64,000 nucleotides of DNA from NCBI GenBank assembly GCA_021464245.1, contig JADCRB010000004.1, positions 367,696 to 431,695 of the forward strand, given 5' to 3'. The notes below the pieces were generated by a model. The model had not been told where the DNA came from and searched no databases. It saw only the letters and a program-made list of their open reading frames with translations. A program made the translations under genes and the position numbers. Positions 44,694 to 58,030 of the stretch are shown one piece after another (the stretch's first letter is position 1; each line of letters starts with the position of its first letter). The DNA is from Carallia brachiata (taxonomy: Eukaryota; Streptophyta; Magnoliopsida; Malpighiales; Rhizophoraceae).

Positions 44694-47600
44694 TTACAAG
44701 CCAATGAAGCGCACTACTTCAGTAGCTGCTGGTTCTCGGGTGGTTTCAGCAGTTATTGGTGGATTTGTGAGCTCAATGTTGAGAACCAATTGATGTTGAG
44801 GTGATTGCCCATTTGTATCAGGAATGCCATACTCTGAAGATGGCGCCTCTTGCTCTCCTGGGAATTCCGTGTCGACTGAGTAGGTTGTTGGACTTGATGT
44901 ACCCACCATGATAGGATTACCATGAATGTCATTGGTACTTCTATCAGCCAGTTCACTTCCACTAAATGTATGTGAAGTCAAATCCCTTTGATCAAACCTT
45001 CTGAACAAATTTAAGACCCTTTGCCATATTGAAGGTCCTGAATCAGAAGACATCAACTCACTCCGATGTTTATAAACAAACGTGACTATGAATATCAGAA
45101 GGGCTGAAATTGAGACCACTCCAGCAATCAAAATAAGCCCCAGAAGCTGTTGAGACTGAGACTATTTGAAGTGATAGAAGTGCTTGGATCTGGACAATTG
45201 GCCCGATTGCCAAACCAAGTATTCTCGATTTCTTTTATTTTATCTCCCTCTGTTACCTTCAGAATCACCTTGGAGATATCAGGTCCTAAAGGAGAACCCC
45301 TAGGCACGCCCTTAAAGTCAAAAACAAAGAAAAAAATGAACCCAGATGAGAGAAGGGAAAAGAACACTAACCATCTAGTTCATAAGAGTTACTAAATTAG
45401 AAAATAAAAATCTAAGGCAGAGAACTTACAAACCCGAAGCCAGCAGTTTTAAAAGTAGGTTCTACTGTGGTATACTTAGAGCAATACTGTGATAGAAACA
45501 TCTTTATGTAAGGCACTTCGTCGAAAGCAACTGCTATGCCACCATTACCACTTCCTTTGTCAAAGAGTTCGTTGCACTGTTCAGTAGAATTATATGATAT
45601 AAGCCTGGATTCGTCGAAACCCAATCCTTTCAAGAGGTCAAAAACAAAAGATCCTTCCAAGTATCCAATAGACTCCTTATTTTTTATTAAACTGTTCACA
45701 TCAGTTACAGTGGGCAGCAACTGCTGCACTGTCAGAAGACTCGTGAAGCTGGCAGTATAACTTTGTGTAAGAATCAAAACGACAAAACACCAAATCACTA
45801 TAACGAATCTAGCCAGATTGCTGACCACTCTCTCTCCTGTAATTGTAGCAACATTAAGAGCATTAGTGAAATCATAGCCATTGCATGAAAATTCGAATAA
45901 ATTTGCTAGCATAATCACCGAATTGTGCTTACGATGCGCGAAAACCATTGTGGAGAAAGAAAACCAGAAACTAGTGCCAGCTTGATAGGCAGGGGGTCCG
46001 CGAAAATCTTCATTGATTCTATGTTCAAGTACCCAGACACAGAAACCAATAAGAACAAAGAAACAAAGGATTGTTACCCACATGTCCCATGTCAAAGGCT
46101 TCAGGAAAATCCATGCACTTTTGTTCTTGTTGTCTTTGACTGGCACGATCATCGACACACCAGATTCTGTGTATGGCAACGTAAAGTCGACATAAATGAC
46201 CTATTGGCTCTAATTGTTATGTCTCCCACAACAATATCGAACACCTGTTGTCAATGGCCATGGTAGCAACAATTAAATTCCCAATAGCAAAAGAAAGATA
46301 TGAGCTAGTTAACTTTCAAATAGAAGCTATGATTGCAAATATTAGTCTTAGATGCAAAGAAGAATATAAAGAGAATTACCCCTGAATGGACTTGATAGAC
46401 CATATCATTGTAAGTTGCAGAACTCGTGTCAAATGACACGTAATCAAAAGGCAAAGCATAAGGCAACGCGTTAACTACAGCCTCAAAAACATCAATGCAG
46501 TATCCTGTGGGCTTTGTCGTGTTAGTGGTAGGATCTACTTTCACGAATTCAGTGAATCCAGCCTTAAGTGGGATTCCTACTTTCAACTTCTTGCCATTAG
46601 TTGGAAAGTCCCAGCCCTTTGGAACACTAGTTGTATCCCCTGGCCAGATAGCAGGTGCGAGGCTGGAATTAGATCTAGAATATGTAGTAGTAGTACTTGT
46701 CGATGAGCTTAAAGTTCTAGCAAGTCCATTTTCTGCTGTCCAAAATCCAATCCCTCTTGCTAGTCGACCATTCACGTTAACTATCTGGAAAGCTGAAGAT
46801 TGCAGTTGCCTGCCACCGTCAAAACTGAAATTTCCTGTGAGGCCTCTGAAACTAATATTTGATAAAGCCTGAATGAGGTTTGGACCATTCCTTGAGACCC
46901 CAAAAGTTTCCAGGTCCGTTGAATTGCTGGACAAATTGCTTGGCATTTGGAAGCTGAGATTTGCAGTCCCAGCTTCCTCAATTGCCATGGCCAATGCCAC
47001 GGTAGCATCATATGCCCAAAGTGCATAAACGTTTATATCAGCATTAAGGATATCCAGATTTTCTTGCAAGAATTTCCTTTTCCATCGAACCAAAAAATTA
47101 TCTAGCTCTCCAGTGTTTGGAACGTAAGGCTTCACACCCAAGACTCCTTCCATTGAATCAATGACTGAAGTATTCAGCGCACTCAAAAAACTGGTCATGC
47201 CATCAGTCATGATCCAAGCATAGCCTGGACCCATCATTCCAATCTCCTTTGCCTTGGCAAAAAGACGAGACCCAAGATTGAAAGATATGTGGACGATGAA
47301 GACTCTGGTCTGCATAGTCATCAGTTTGTAAAGCTCTTCAAGGATTTGATCATCGGTGGCCGCCGGAGAAATGGCACTCCTATTGGGGACATGAACACCA
47401 ACTGCCTGCAGAGCATCAGTCAAGTAAGGAATGACTCCCTGGCCATATTCGTCGTCAATGTAAATGGGCACGGCTTCCTTCCATCCAAAGGCCTGGACCA
47501 TGGCAGTTATTGCATCCACTTGTGTGGCATCATTTTGCGTGGCTCTAAAGAAATATGGACGACGAGGGGATGTGAGTAGAGGACTTGTTGCAGAAAATGA

Positions 47601-48296
47601 CACAATGGGCACCTGAGCTTTGTTTCCAATATCACTTACAAAATCGGCCTGCATTGATGTTGCTGGCCCCAATATCGCTTGCACTTGCTGGTTTTTAATC
47701 AGGTCAAGACCTGCATTTTGATGTAAAAAAAACAGAGAGAAAATTGTGAACAAAATTACTTGAAAATAATGTTTATTTTTTTAATCTGTATTAGAGATGT
47801 AATCCATCTTTAAGGATATGACAATATAGAGAAGATTGACTTCAAACTTTATACTTCTGATAAAAAACACATACTTTCTACCATCACAACTAAGTTAGAT
47901 CTCTAATAATAGTCGTTATTAACAACCCTATAAAATAAAATATTTGCCATCATTCTTATATATTTCACTTTCATACTCATAATTAGAATACCATATTTTA
48001 AATAAATGTATAAATTTAGGAACTTTAATAATGAATTTTAGTGCCTTTTTTGTGTTAAATCTGTTTGGATTAATCAAAATATTAGTGAAAAACCATATAA
48101 AGTACAATTGACTCATACATTTATGCAATTGTGTATTAATTAAAGTTATTATATGTCTTGAGGACGAACATGCAAATACTGTACAAGTCTCCTAAAAGAT
48201 GCTCAGGACCTGTCCTATTTGTCAAACCAAGACCCGCAATATCAAATACCAAAATTGGAAATAGTAAAAAAAAAAAAGGTTTTTTTTATCAAAAAA

Positions 48297-48343
48297 ATAG
48301 TAATAGTAATAATAATAGCAATAGTAATAGTATTATAGTATAG
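48297..48343. repeat. AATAGT-type microsatellite in GLR-C intron 1
   Basis: A run of AATAGTAATA-like units, the counterpart of 13520-13556 in GLR-A. Confidence 0.65.
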
Positions 48344-49464
48344 AGAAAATATTAGTGTGTTGAATTATAGTATCTGATTAATATTTTAATTAAAATTAAT
48401 AATGATATTTTTAAAATAAAACTGATAAGTTTTGAAATACAAAATTAAAAATTATTAATTATCAATATTATTTTAAAATTATCAATTTTAATTTTAATCC
48501 AGCTACTAAAATTCAATACATATATGGGTGCTTTATATTATAGGCTGCCAATATTGACTCTCACAGCTCATCGTTTAGAATAATTAGTGTTTAGATTGTA
48601 TGTCTATCTTTTTTGGTAGTTGAATGAGACATTATAAATAGGAGTTGCTTCTGTCTCACTCCATAGAATTAATAACCGATATCTTTGTGATAGATTTTTT
48701 TTTTTTCGTTTTAAAAAAAATCAGCGAGAACCTTGTCTTCCCCAATATATGATATATCTTATATGAAACAAAATAATATTATATAACAATATTTAGATAG
48801 TGACAAAATAGAAATAAAGTGGTATAGATTATTAAATGATTAAAATTTTTTAAAAAAATATAAATTATTAAATATTCTTAAATAAATTATGTAATTATTG
48901 TATTGTTATTTAAAATTAACTCATATAACCAAGCTTAAAAAAAAAAAAAAAAAGCCTATAGTGAGGAATTTTCCAAGTAATTTTTGTTCGAGTCACAAGA
49001 TTATTTACTTCATAACCTGAGGGTGATGTAATGATACGGCGAGGAAGTCACATTGATACATGATTGTGCATTTATTATCCCATTGAAAAGTGTTAAAATA
49101 GAGTGATAACTTTTATAATTCAACGTGCACATATATTATTATTACTGTTTATTACATTTTATATATTTATCGTGCTCTTTGCACTTTTCATTATTTTTTT
49201 TACTTTAAAATTTAATATTTTAACATATGATTCCTGTCGTGTCCTTCTTTTGGCTAAACCTTTTACCCGATAAACTAATGATTCTAACCAAAGTTTTAAT
49301 CTCACAAATTCTAATGAAATTTGAACAAAATACATCATGTCACATTTGGTCCTTTTGTTGTGATTATTATATTAATTAAGTTTTCACAAGCATAAAGCAA
49401 TCCTAAAAGAAAAGAAAAAAAAAGAAATAAAGAAAAGAAATTCTTAACATATACTAAGAGGCGT

Positions 49465-50165
49465 TTAATTTAATTTTTAAATGATGTATTTATATTTTAA
49501 ATTAATAAAATAGAGATAATACTATTTGATTAATTTTTTAGGTCTACTGATAAATTCTACAAATTACTGTTGATTAATAAAATAAAATAAAGTTATTTTT
49601 TAAAATTTATTGTTGTTGATAAATATAAAATTACTGAACTGTCCTTTCCACACCCTTCTTACGAGCTCTTGATATTCAATGCACCTCCGATATCACCACT
49701 AGCGTTCGACACTTTTTGTATTAATATATTATTTTTTAATTTGTTTTTACGTGTACAGCAAAATTAATAACAAAATAGTATTATGTTATTCATAAATTAG
49801 TAACTTTTTTATTCTCTTATTCATTTTGCAGAAAAACTCATACAAGGTAAATAATAATATTTTTTCAAGCACCTTAATTTATATAATTAGATAATATTTG
49901 TAAAAATAATAATATTTATAATTAATTTTATTTTTTTCAAGTTAATCAATTTTTATTCATAAATAGATAAAATATATTTTTATAAGATTAATTTATTATT
50001 TAATGAGCAACATAATGTCTCAATTAGAAGTAAAGAAAATTATTTATTAAAATCAAATAAATTCAAAATATCTAAATTAATTATTTTATTATTTAATCAA
50101 TAATCATTAATATTAATTTAACTAAATATTATGATATATTTATCAGTAACAGTAATCCAATCAAC
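49465..50165. mobile_element. Possible hAT-MITE-like insertion in GLR-C intron 1
   Basis: Very AT-rich stretch beginning near GGCGTTTAATTTAATTTTT and ending near GTAATCCAATCAACA. These read as poorly preserved inverted ends of the kind seen in plant hAT MITEs. GLR-A intron 1 has no clear match here. Boundaries are approximate. Confidence 0.3.
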
Positions 50166-50896
50166 AATCATTTACAGCAGTAAAGTAAAGCTGAAAACTA
50201 CGAAATCAGAAATTTACAAAACATCATTATGTCGTTAAGAAAGAATCTACAATTCCCTGTTCGGAAAGGTGCTGATTGGATATGATATTTAATGAAAATG
50301 ACGAGCGGTTCCTATTATCATCAAACTACCAAAAAAAAAAAACAGAAACAAATATTTACTGTAGATCTGTAGTTATTTTTCATTAGATTTTTTTCTGGTC
50401 CATTTTTTTATTAAATTTTATTAGAGTTTTTTTTTTACGATTTTAAATTACCCTTTATTCTTTTTTTTTTTTTTTAAGGTTCTCCACACTCAAGACCTTG
50501 AGTCAACAGAAAACAGATGATGAAATACAGCAGAGAGAAAAACAAGGTGAGGAAGGGGGGTAGATCTGAAATGGATCGGAAGGGAGAGTTAATTTTACCT
50601 GCAGCAGCAGCAGCAACAACATCTTGCTTAGAATCCCGGGATTGGATTACAAGCCTGGTCGTGTAATGACCATTAGAGGCATAGAAGTCGGACAGAGCCA
50701 TGTTTATGCAGCTCAGCGCCACCTTGTTAGCCTCAATATCCAAGTCCAAAATCAGGCCCACTTTCACTGCAACTGTTGTTGTGCTCTGCGCCATCACCAG
50801 CACTTCCATGGCTGACAAAAACCATAAAGAAACTACAAAAACCGTAATGGGAAGACGTCGTCGTCGCGAATAACTGTTTGTAGAGCTGCTCCTCAT

Positions 50897-53800
50897 CTTT
50901 GGGGACTCGCAGCAAATGGTATGTGAGATCGGAGAGATTTTGTGAGCTTTGATTTTGTTGGGGTTTGGTCGCTGCGTGGTTTAAACAGAATATGAATCTC
51001 TCTGGTATATAATAGAGGAAATTATAGTTTAGAAGCTGTAGCTTTGAAATTCTGCGTAATGCCAAATTACGAAGATAGAGCCATAGCGCGCGGTAATAGG
51101 CATCCCCAGTTCTGCCGTTCATTATTCAAAGCTGGGACCCAGACTGGGAAGGGAAAAATCAGTAAAATTTCCAGGAAAGGGGCCAAGCGTACGGTTTCGT
51201 TTTTTTTAGCTAAATAAAAGAAGGCTCTTTTCAAATATACTGGTTGTTGTACGAAAACGAATTTTATTTATTAGTTTCTTCCTTCCATTTTTTTATAAAA
51301 AAAATTTTCACTGAAATATTATTAAATTTAAATACATAATTTTTAATTATAGTATTGATAAAAAAAACTAAATACCACACTTTTACATAAGTTCTTATTT
51401 ATTTGAGGGTGAACACTAATAAAGTGACTTATATCTAGACTAATAATAAAAAAACGGTACTAAAACATCAACCAAATTACCACGTGAGGTGAGGTGGTAC
51501 TCTTATGTTTTTGTGTGACGGAAAATTAAATGCAAAGGAAATAATGAAGTAGTTTGAGTAATTGCTTTTTTTTTTTCTTCTGGCTTTGATACATTGCCTT
51601 ACAATTTATCACCATTTCATCCACACTTTCTTTTTTTTTTTTTTTTGAAAAAAAAATAAACTATAATAAGGATATTTTGGATGTACAATGCAATTTCGAT
51701 AGCCATATTCCATCCCCGTTGAAAAATGCAATCAAATGTTTAGAATATACTTAATATTATCTTAAATATTATTAGTATTACCCTAAACTTTGATTATTTT
51801 AAATTTTTTTTAAAAAAAGAATTTGCTAATACATATATACGGTAGGAATAATGCTAAACTATAGGGTCATAGACTTTTTCTCTTTTTTTTAGTAAAGAAG
51901 TAATTTGAGTAATTTTTTTTAGCAAGTTGTGTACTCCCATCACGTATTTTATTACGAGCAGCGCAGCAAATGACAGGCACAGAAAATACGGTAAAGTGAT
52001 CACTTGATATGGCCGTTTCTTTCCCATCCGCTGAATTAGTGTTGTTATTATTTTTTTATATAAGAGATTCCTATCTACCATTTCTTTTATAGATGGGAAA
52101 GAAACGGCCATATCAAGTGATCACTTAAGCAATCCAAACGACGCATTTTGGTATTGATAATGACATTATTTTTTGAAGATTTCTAATTTAATCTTTTTTT
52201 AAATATAACTCACTCATTATTTTATAATACACAACAATGAGATTTATTTGAAATCAAAAATAATAAACTAAATTTGTGTTTTATTAGATCGCAGATGAAT
52301 GACTAAAAAAAATGAATAAAAATAGTAAGCTTCTATTTTTTTATGATTGAATACCAGGTATGTGTATTTCCTTTCCTTGTTACATAAAAATAATAGAAAT
52401 AATAATAAAGGCTTATGCGAGACACATAACCCAAAAAAAAACTTCCAACATACATTATGAATCACTATGATTTTCTCCTCGTTCCTGTCTGTTGATAAAA
52501 TATTTGGCTTCCATATCAAATTTGTTTAAGGGAAAACCTAGATAGCAATACTTAAAAAATAATAGGGTAATAATAAAAAATGTGACCGATTACATTATTT
52601 AATTTCACAAATAAATAAAATTAGAAATAAAAAATTATTTTTCTATCCTAGAACCTAAACTTTTTTCAGATAAAAAAATTATTTTTTTAACCCTTAATGC
52701 TATTGTGTTGCTACCAAGTAGTGGTTTTTCAGGAGAATTTTTTATTTAACTCTTTTATGAGTATAATAACTCACTTATAATTTTATATTATACAATAAAT
52801 AAAGTATACTTAAAATAAACATTAATAAAATAAATTTATATCATATAATATCATAAATAAATTATAGTTTACTTACACATAATAATATTATTAAGTATTT
52901 ATAAAGCAAAGCAAAATTCTAGAGCCAAGCCACTGTTTCCTAATTCAGCGGACCTGGACTGATACCCTCAAAGATTGTGCCTTTGACCTTTGTCTTTATC
53001 TCATGACCCCTTAGCTTCACCAAATCACAGCTACGTGGCTTATTAGAGAACAATAACTCTAGCCTGGACAGAGCTGCGGATGAAGGGACATTATCAAATT
53101 GACCAGGAATTTATTTTCAATGACCAATCTTAGAGATAAATCATATAAAATAAAATAATATATGTATCAATTACATATATTATTATATTAAATAAAGTTA
53201 AAATTTACGCTTTTGCATTATAAAATTTATTATGTACAGTGCGCATATATTAATTATAACTTTTATGGGTAAGATCTCTTCAATAATGGTGCCATCATAT
53301 TCCGCTATATTATTCTCTAAAGTAATGTTTGATTGCAATATGGCAAGTTCTTTTCTCTCAAGTTTCAAACATTTTCTTGGCAACCAATCAATAGACAGGG
53401 AAGCCGGCTTTGTCTGCACGATACGTAAATCTAATACCAGTTACTGGTTCGTTGTCGGTCGGTCATCCGTTGAATAAACTGCCAAGGTTGAAATTGAGAA
53501 TGGCATAGAGCATTGAACGAATTAATTAATTAGTTGTTTACCATAGTAATCACTATCCGCTTCGTTTCGAGGAAGCATCCTCATTATTTCCCAGAAAAAG
53601 CACGAAATATTGTATACTCATTAGTCAATACATACGAGATTGAAAGGGTTTGTCCTCAATTTTCTGTGACTTAAAGTCCGCAATTTTTTTTTTGTTTGGA
53701 AATAATTGATATATTTTTTAAAATAAAATAAAATAATATGTGTAGTTAAATTATTAAATTAAAAAAATAATTTATTAAATGACGTAAGATAAATTATATA

Positions 53801-54190
53801 ATTATTTTAAGCTGCCCTTAAATTATGTGATTGAAATGTTTTTTTTTTTTGGGGTGTGCAATAAGCTTCGACGATGACCGAATGACGTGGAAGGTTTTAT
53901 ATAGCGACTGTTGTTAGATTCAGATAGCAATTTCACTGATTAAATCAATGGAGTCCGATAGCAATGTAATTGCTGAAAATAAAACCAGGAATCATTGACA
54001 AAAATTTTTAAACTTCTTCTCCCTTTCTCTTTTTCGTTGCAAACGAAAAATCAGAAAAAAAAAAGAAAAGAAGAATAGAGTTATTAAAATTCATAAATAA
54101 AATAAAAAATTTCAACAAAAATATTACAATCATTTGTATTAAAAGCACGTTTCTTTTTTCCTTTTCAATTGTGTTTTCCAGGAAATCTCT
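50897..54190. promoter_or_regulatory. 5' flank of GLR-C (right end of the duplicated unit)
   Basis: On the minus strand CTATTATATACC (51004-51015) lies about 110 bp upstream of the GLR-C start and is a plausible TATA region. The flank aligns with 16253-19940 and the match fades near 54190. No gene is seen in it. It carries the perfect inverted repeat listed separately. Confidence 0.45.
51994..52126. repeat. Perfect 35-bp inverted repeat with 63-bp spacer
   Basis: The left arm 51994-52028 begins AAGTGATCACTTGATATGGC. The right arm 52092-52126 is its exact reverse complement, and the inner AAGTGATCACTT is itself a palindrome. In the copy A flank only the right arm has a counterpart (near 17650-17690, with changes). 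The left arm position there holds unrelated sequence, so the left arm is new in copy C. Confidence 0.9.
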
Positions 54191-55130
54191 AAGACGAAGA
54201 AAACTAGTACAGCCTAAACCTCAAACACTACGACTTTACACCCTCGGGCCCAATGGAAAATCGTCAAGTTCATCACTTGTCATCACAAGGTCAGTGAGTA
54301 CAATAAATACTCAGTAAATACTGTTATCCGTGGAATTCCGTGACATATGAATGCAGCGTCAAATACATCATCGGTGCATTCATTTTCCCTTTTACCTTTC
54401 TTGTCCTCCTATCTTTTCTTGTATGCTTATTTTTATCGTTTCTCATTGCTAATGGGGTACTATGCTGATGCCCTAAATTTCCTTATTCCAGTTTTTGGCA
54501 TAAAAATCTTTTCTTTACTTTCAAGAATGAAATTCGCTTTCATCAATTCGAACCGACTTTTGAATAAAGCATGTGGCTGTAAAATAAGAGCTAAATAAGA
54601 GTTTCGATATGGGAAAGGATGCTTAGTGCTTTTAATCTGTTTTTTGCCTTTACTAAATCAAAGCTGACATCGGATCAACTCGGCGGTCTCAATTCAGAAA
54701 AAACACGGGAATTTTAGGTTTCAACTTTAGTTCAAGAGCTGGGAGGGGCTAGTAGAAGATTATTCTGCAAATGGGTCTTGATCGTGGTCAACCTCTTACA
54801 ATTGCATTTTTTAAAAACGCCTGGACTAAGTTTGCAGGTGATTGAAGTCAAATTTCTAATCTCTTGAATTGAATTTAAGGCTACACGAGCAAGTATTAAT
54901 TGTAAGGATGCAGTTTCGGAAAAATAACTTGGGGGAAGGAAAACAAAACAACATAGCTAACTAGGAAGTTCATAGTTGTTGGAATTGTCATTTTTCTTAT
55001 TCTCGCAAGAATAGGTCGCGAGTAATTCTAAACTCTCCTTTGAAATCTATGCAGTTATCTTTTCGAGCAAAGACAATAACTAAAAAGTTGGTGGTTGAAG
55101 TCTCCTCAATATTCTCGTAACAGTAAAGTT

Positions 55131-55190
55131 TAGGATTTCCACAAAATGTCCTTTTCAATTTATTCCGATTATGTATAAAAAAGTAATTCC
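55131..55190. mobile_element. Truncated left half of the TA-type MITE
   Basis: TAGGATTTCCACAAAATGTC and the following GATTATGTATAAAAAAGTAA match the left arm of the full element at 55255, then stop. It appears to have arisen by the local duplication of the dispersed repeat. Confidence 0.5.
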
Positions 55191-55254
55191 GGCAAAGAAA
55201 ATACTAAAAAGTTGGTGGTTGAAGTCTCCTCAATGTTCTCAAAACGGGAAAGTT

Positions 55255-55488
55255 TAGGAGCCCTACAAAATTCTCTTACCAATTTGTCTAGATTATGTAT
55301 AAAAAAATAACTAATTATTAATTTTTTATAATTACATATATTTTTTAAGTAAAAAAAAATAAAATAATATGATATATTTTATTTTTACGTTATTCTTTTT
55401 ATCTATGTATTTACAAAAATATTAACAATTAATTACTTCTTATTACATAATCCTTACAAACTTGTAAGGACATTTTATAGGGCTCCTA
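55255..55488. mobile_element. MITE with TA target site, copy 2
   Basis: A 234-bp element whose arms are inverted repeats of about 70 bp. The left begins TAGGAGCCCTACAAAAT; the right, read inward, begins TAGGAGCCCTATAAAAT. TA is present at both edges. It is related to 35273-35500. The TA site suggests the mariner-like superfamily. No coding sequence. Confidence 0.75.
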
Positions 55489-56724
55489 GTCCATTCCCTT
55501 CTCAAAATCGATGGCTTGGGACACGGACACACGGTGGCAACACGGGGTGGTGATGCGCATGAAACAATCAGTCAGGTTCCGCCAAGTGCATGGGAGCTGT
55601 CGTAGAATAAACCAAAGAACAACAGAACTAAATGAGCTATAGTTCAAGGAACTGTAATTCTTTCTAAAATTAAAAAAATTTGACTTCAAATGGTACTCGA
55701 AGTCATTAATTTTAAAAAAACAAAAAAAAAAAAAGTAGCCGCAGAATGGACCAAAGGAAGGACAACCATTAGTTGCATGTCAGGCACACTACGTAAGAAT
55801 TTTGATAACTTAAAATTATTTAAAATCACAATCTAACAGTAATTCAGTAAATTATTTTTACCATGAATTAGATTTAAGTCCCCGTATCAATGCATTTCGT
55901 CTTCAAAATTTTGTGAGTTACACATTTTAGATTTTAAATTTATTAACACCATAATCGAATGTGTGAAAAGTTTATTCAGACTTAATAATACTCAAATAAT
56001 ATATCCTCAATTAACTAAATGAGGTGGTAACTCCTGACTTTGATTAATAAGTAACGATAGTTAATGTACTTGTAATTTTTTTTTTTCGATCAAATAAATA
56101 ATGACAATAAAAATTTGATAATAATTAAAGTAATTCAAAACAACAATTCTAATTGAGAGATTTAAAATTTCAACTTCAAATCTCTCTCTCATTTTTCCAT
56201 TTTTTAAATGTTGAACTAACAATTCTAAAAGAAATAAATAAATAAATAACTTAAAGAATAAAATTTTCATATCCAAAACAAAAAAGAATTTTTTAGCATT
56301 TTGGGCTTTAAGGATGACGACTCACACTCGCGGATCTACATTGCAGGCAAGTCTGCGCCGGAAAAAGGAAATATATATATATAATTTATACTAATTTTAA
56401 CCTATTACTTCCCTTAAATTTATGTTATGTTCCTTCAATTGTTTCCACTGAAAAATGTGGTACAAAAAAGCTTAAATTAATATTATTTCCTCTACTAAAC
56501 TTTATATTTTGTTTCCATTGAATTCTGGATTTTATATTTTACTTCCACGTTTTTTTTCGATTGAGGTTGCTATGTACATTAAAATAATATTACTTTACTT
56601 TTATGTTATTATTTACAATAAAATTACTCAAATTCTTAGATCTGCCACTAACTATTCGTTATTTACTTATTTATTTATTTATGTTTTTAGCTCTTTTGAA
56701 ATTGACACACTCAAAGACAAAAGT

Positions 56725-56765
56725 GTGTGTGTGCGTGTGTATATATATATATATATATATGTATA
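56725..56765. repeat. (GT)n(TA)n microsatellite
   Basis: GTGTGTGTGCGTGTGT is followed by about 22 bp of alternating TA. Confidence 0.9.
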
Positions 56766-58030
56766 TTATTGAATTAAATAATTGCACATCAAATCAAATA
56801 TCATTTTATTTTATTTATTATTTTTTTTATTTTTTGAGTTCGCGATCATGTCTATTTCTATGTCAGTCAATTTTTTTCTCATGCAACTATAATGATAACA
56901 AAAAAATTCCGACAAAATTAGAGACAAATTTGTCAATTTCAAAAAAGAATAAATATTAGTAGACCGGTGATTTTTGTGCCGAATTATATACCGAATGAAA
57001 CTGAAATTATTTTTTTTGAAACTAAAACTGATATTTTTAAATCAATTGTTATTTTTACATTTCAAAAATATCAGTTGCAGTTTCAAAAATAACAGCTGCA
57101 ATTTCGTTAAATATAAAATCTCGAGACAAAAGTTCCGAGACATGTAATTGCACTCTTCAAAAAATTTTCAAGCGCACCTGGTCCAGTGCCAACAACACAT
57201 TAGCAATGTCGACAAATTTTGCTGACTTGTCAAAGTACCACTGAATTCCGCTTTTTTTGGGAGGAAAAAAAAAAAAGAGAATAATTAAAAAATAATGAAA
57301 GTGTAAAGAATGAATATTGAAAAAGATAAAAATATATAATTCTTCTTATATTTGTGAGAGTGTAACATTAAAAAAGAAAGCTAAAAATATTTATTTTAGA
57401 AATGAGTAGAAGGTAACGAGGGAAAAAAAAAAAAGTTATATAATACTAATATTAACCATAATAAAAATCAATGGCAAAAAACTAAATTCAACTAAAAACC
57501 GCTTTTCCATGCCATTCAACCCAATTTTAGGGGAAATTCCCCCCTTCCCAAACAACTCACCATTCCTCTTTCCACCCCAATTCTTTCCCTTAGCGACAAT
57601 CCTACATGGTATAACAAATACACCTTCACAATTTTATTGACCAGACAGATGGAGATTTCGAAACAACATTAACACAAAGAAAAATTAACAAAATAATAAT
57701 AAAGCATTAATAAGTCGGGTCAAGGTTCAAATATTCCTTGGCAGACAAAATCCCGTCTTGAAGAGGGTATTACGGCACCATAATTCTCTTTTTTTTAATC
57801 AATAATATGATATCTTTAGATCACACTTGAGTGATAAAAATCTTAATATCAAGTGCCAATATGAGATGAATGCAGAATAAACCATTTATCCCACATAAGC
57901 TACACACATCTTTTCAATCAAGTGCAAAGTAGCAATCAAACAGTGGCCAATAATGCCACAACAACGTCCGGCTAACATACAAGAGTATATAAAACAGAGG
58001 CACCGACTTGTTAAAAAGGTCCACCCCACA

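Larger units (their letters stand above)
44694..50896 (-). pseudogene. Glutamate receptor-like gene GLR-C, near-complete with two frameshifts
   Basis: This is the best preserved GLR of the window. Minus-strand exons: 50896-50599, 47710-46380, 46244-45933, 45836-45430, and 45310-44694. The start MRSSSTNSYSRRRR precedes a signal peptide ending near VLVMAQ. The amino-terminal domain includes VGLILDLDIEANKVALS and AILGPATSMQADFVSD. Exon 3 has S1, M1 and pore loop; exon 4 has M3 with SYTASFTSLLTVQQL, where Phe replaces the usual Leu. Two single-base deletions break it. One in exon 3 near 46194 (exon length 312 versus 313 in GLR-A) disrupts RSLYVDF and leads to an early stop. One near 45131 stops exon 5 at SFWGLF. 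Past that, LIAGVVSISALLIFIVTFVY (M4) and the tail are open to 44694. It is either a young pseudogene or carries sequence errors. Confidence 0.8.
54940..55620. repeat. Dispersed repeat, copy 1
   Basis: Shares several phrases in the same order and orientation with 61980-62275. Examples are a TTCTTATTCT stretch, AGTTGGTGGTTGAAGTCTCC versus AGTTGATTGAAATCTCATC, CACGGTGGCAACA, GAAACAAT followed by AGTCAGGT, and CGCCAAGTGCATGG. Inside copy 1 the segment near 55085 is duplicated at 55203. Confidence 0.6.
54191..57885. other. Intergenic region right of the duplication
   Basis: AT-rich sequence without recognised genes. It contains the dispersed repeat at 54940-55620, the MITE at 55255-55488 and a GT/TA microsatellite at about 56725-56762. 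Short reading frames such as 54347-54598 show no family features. Confidence 0.45.
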
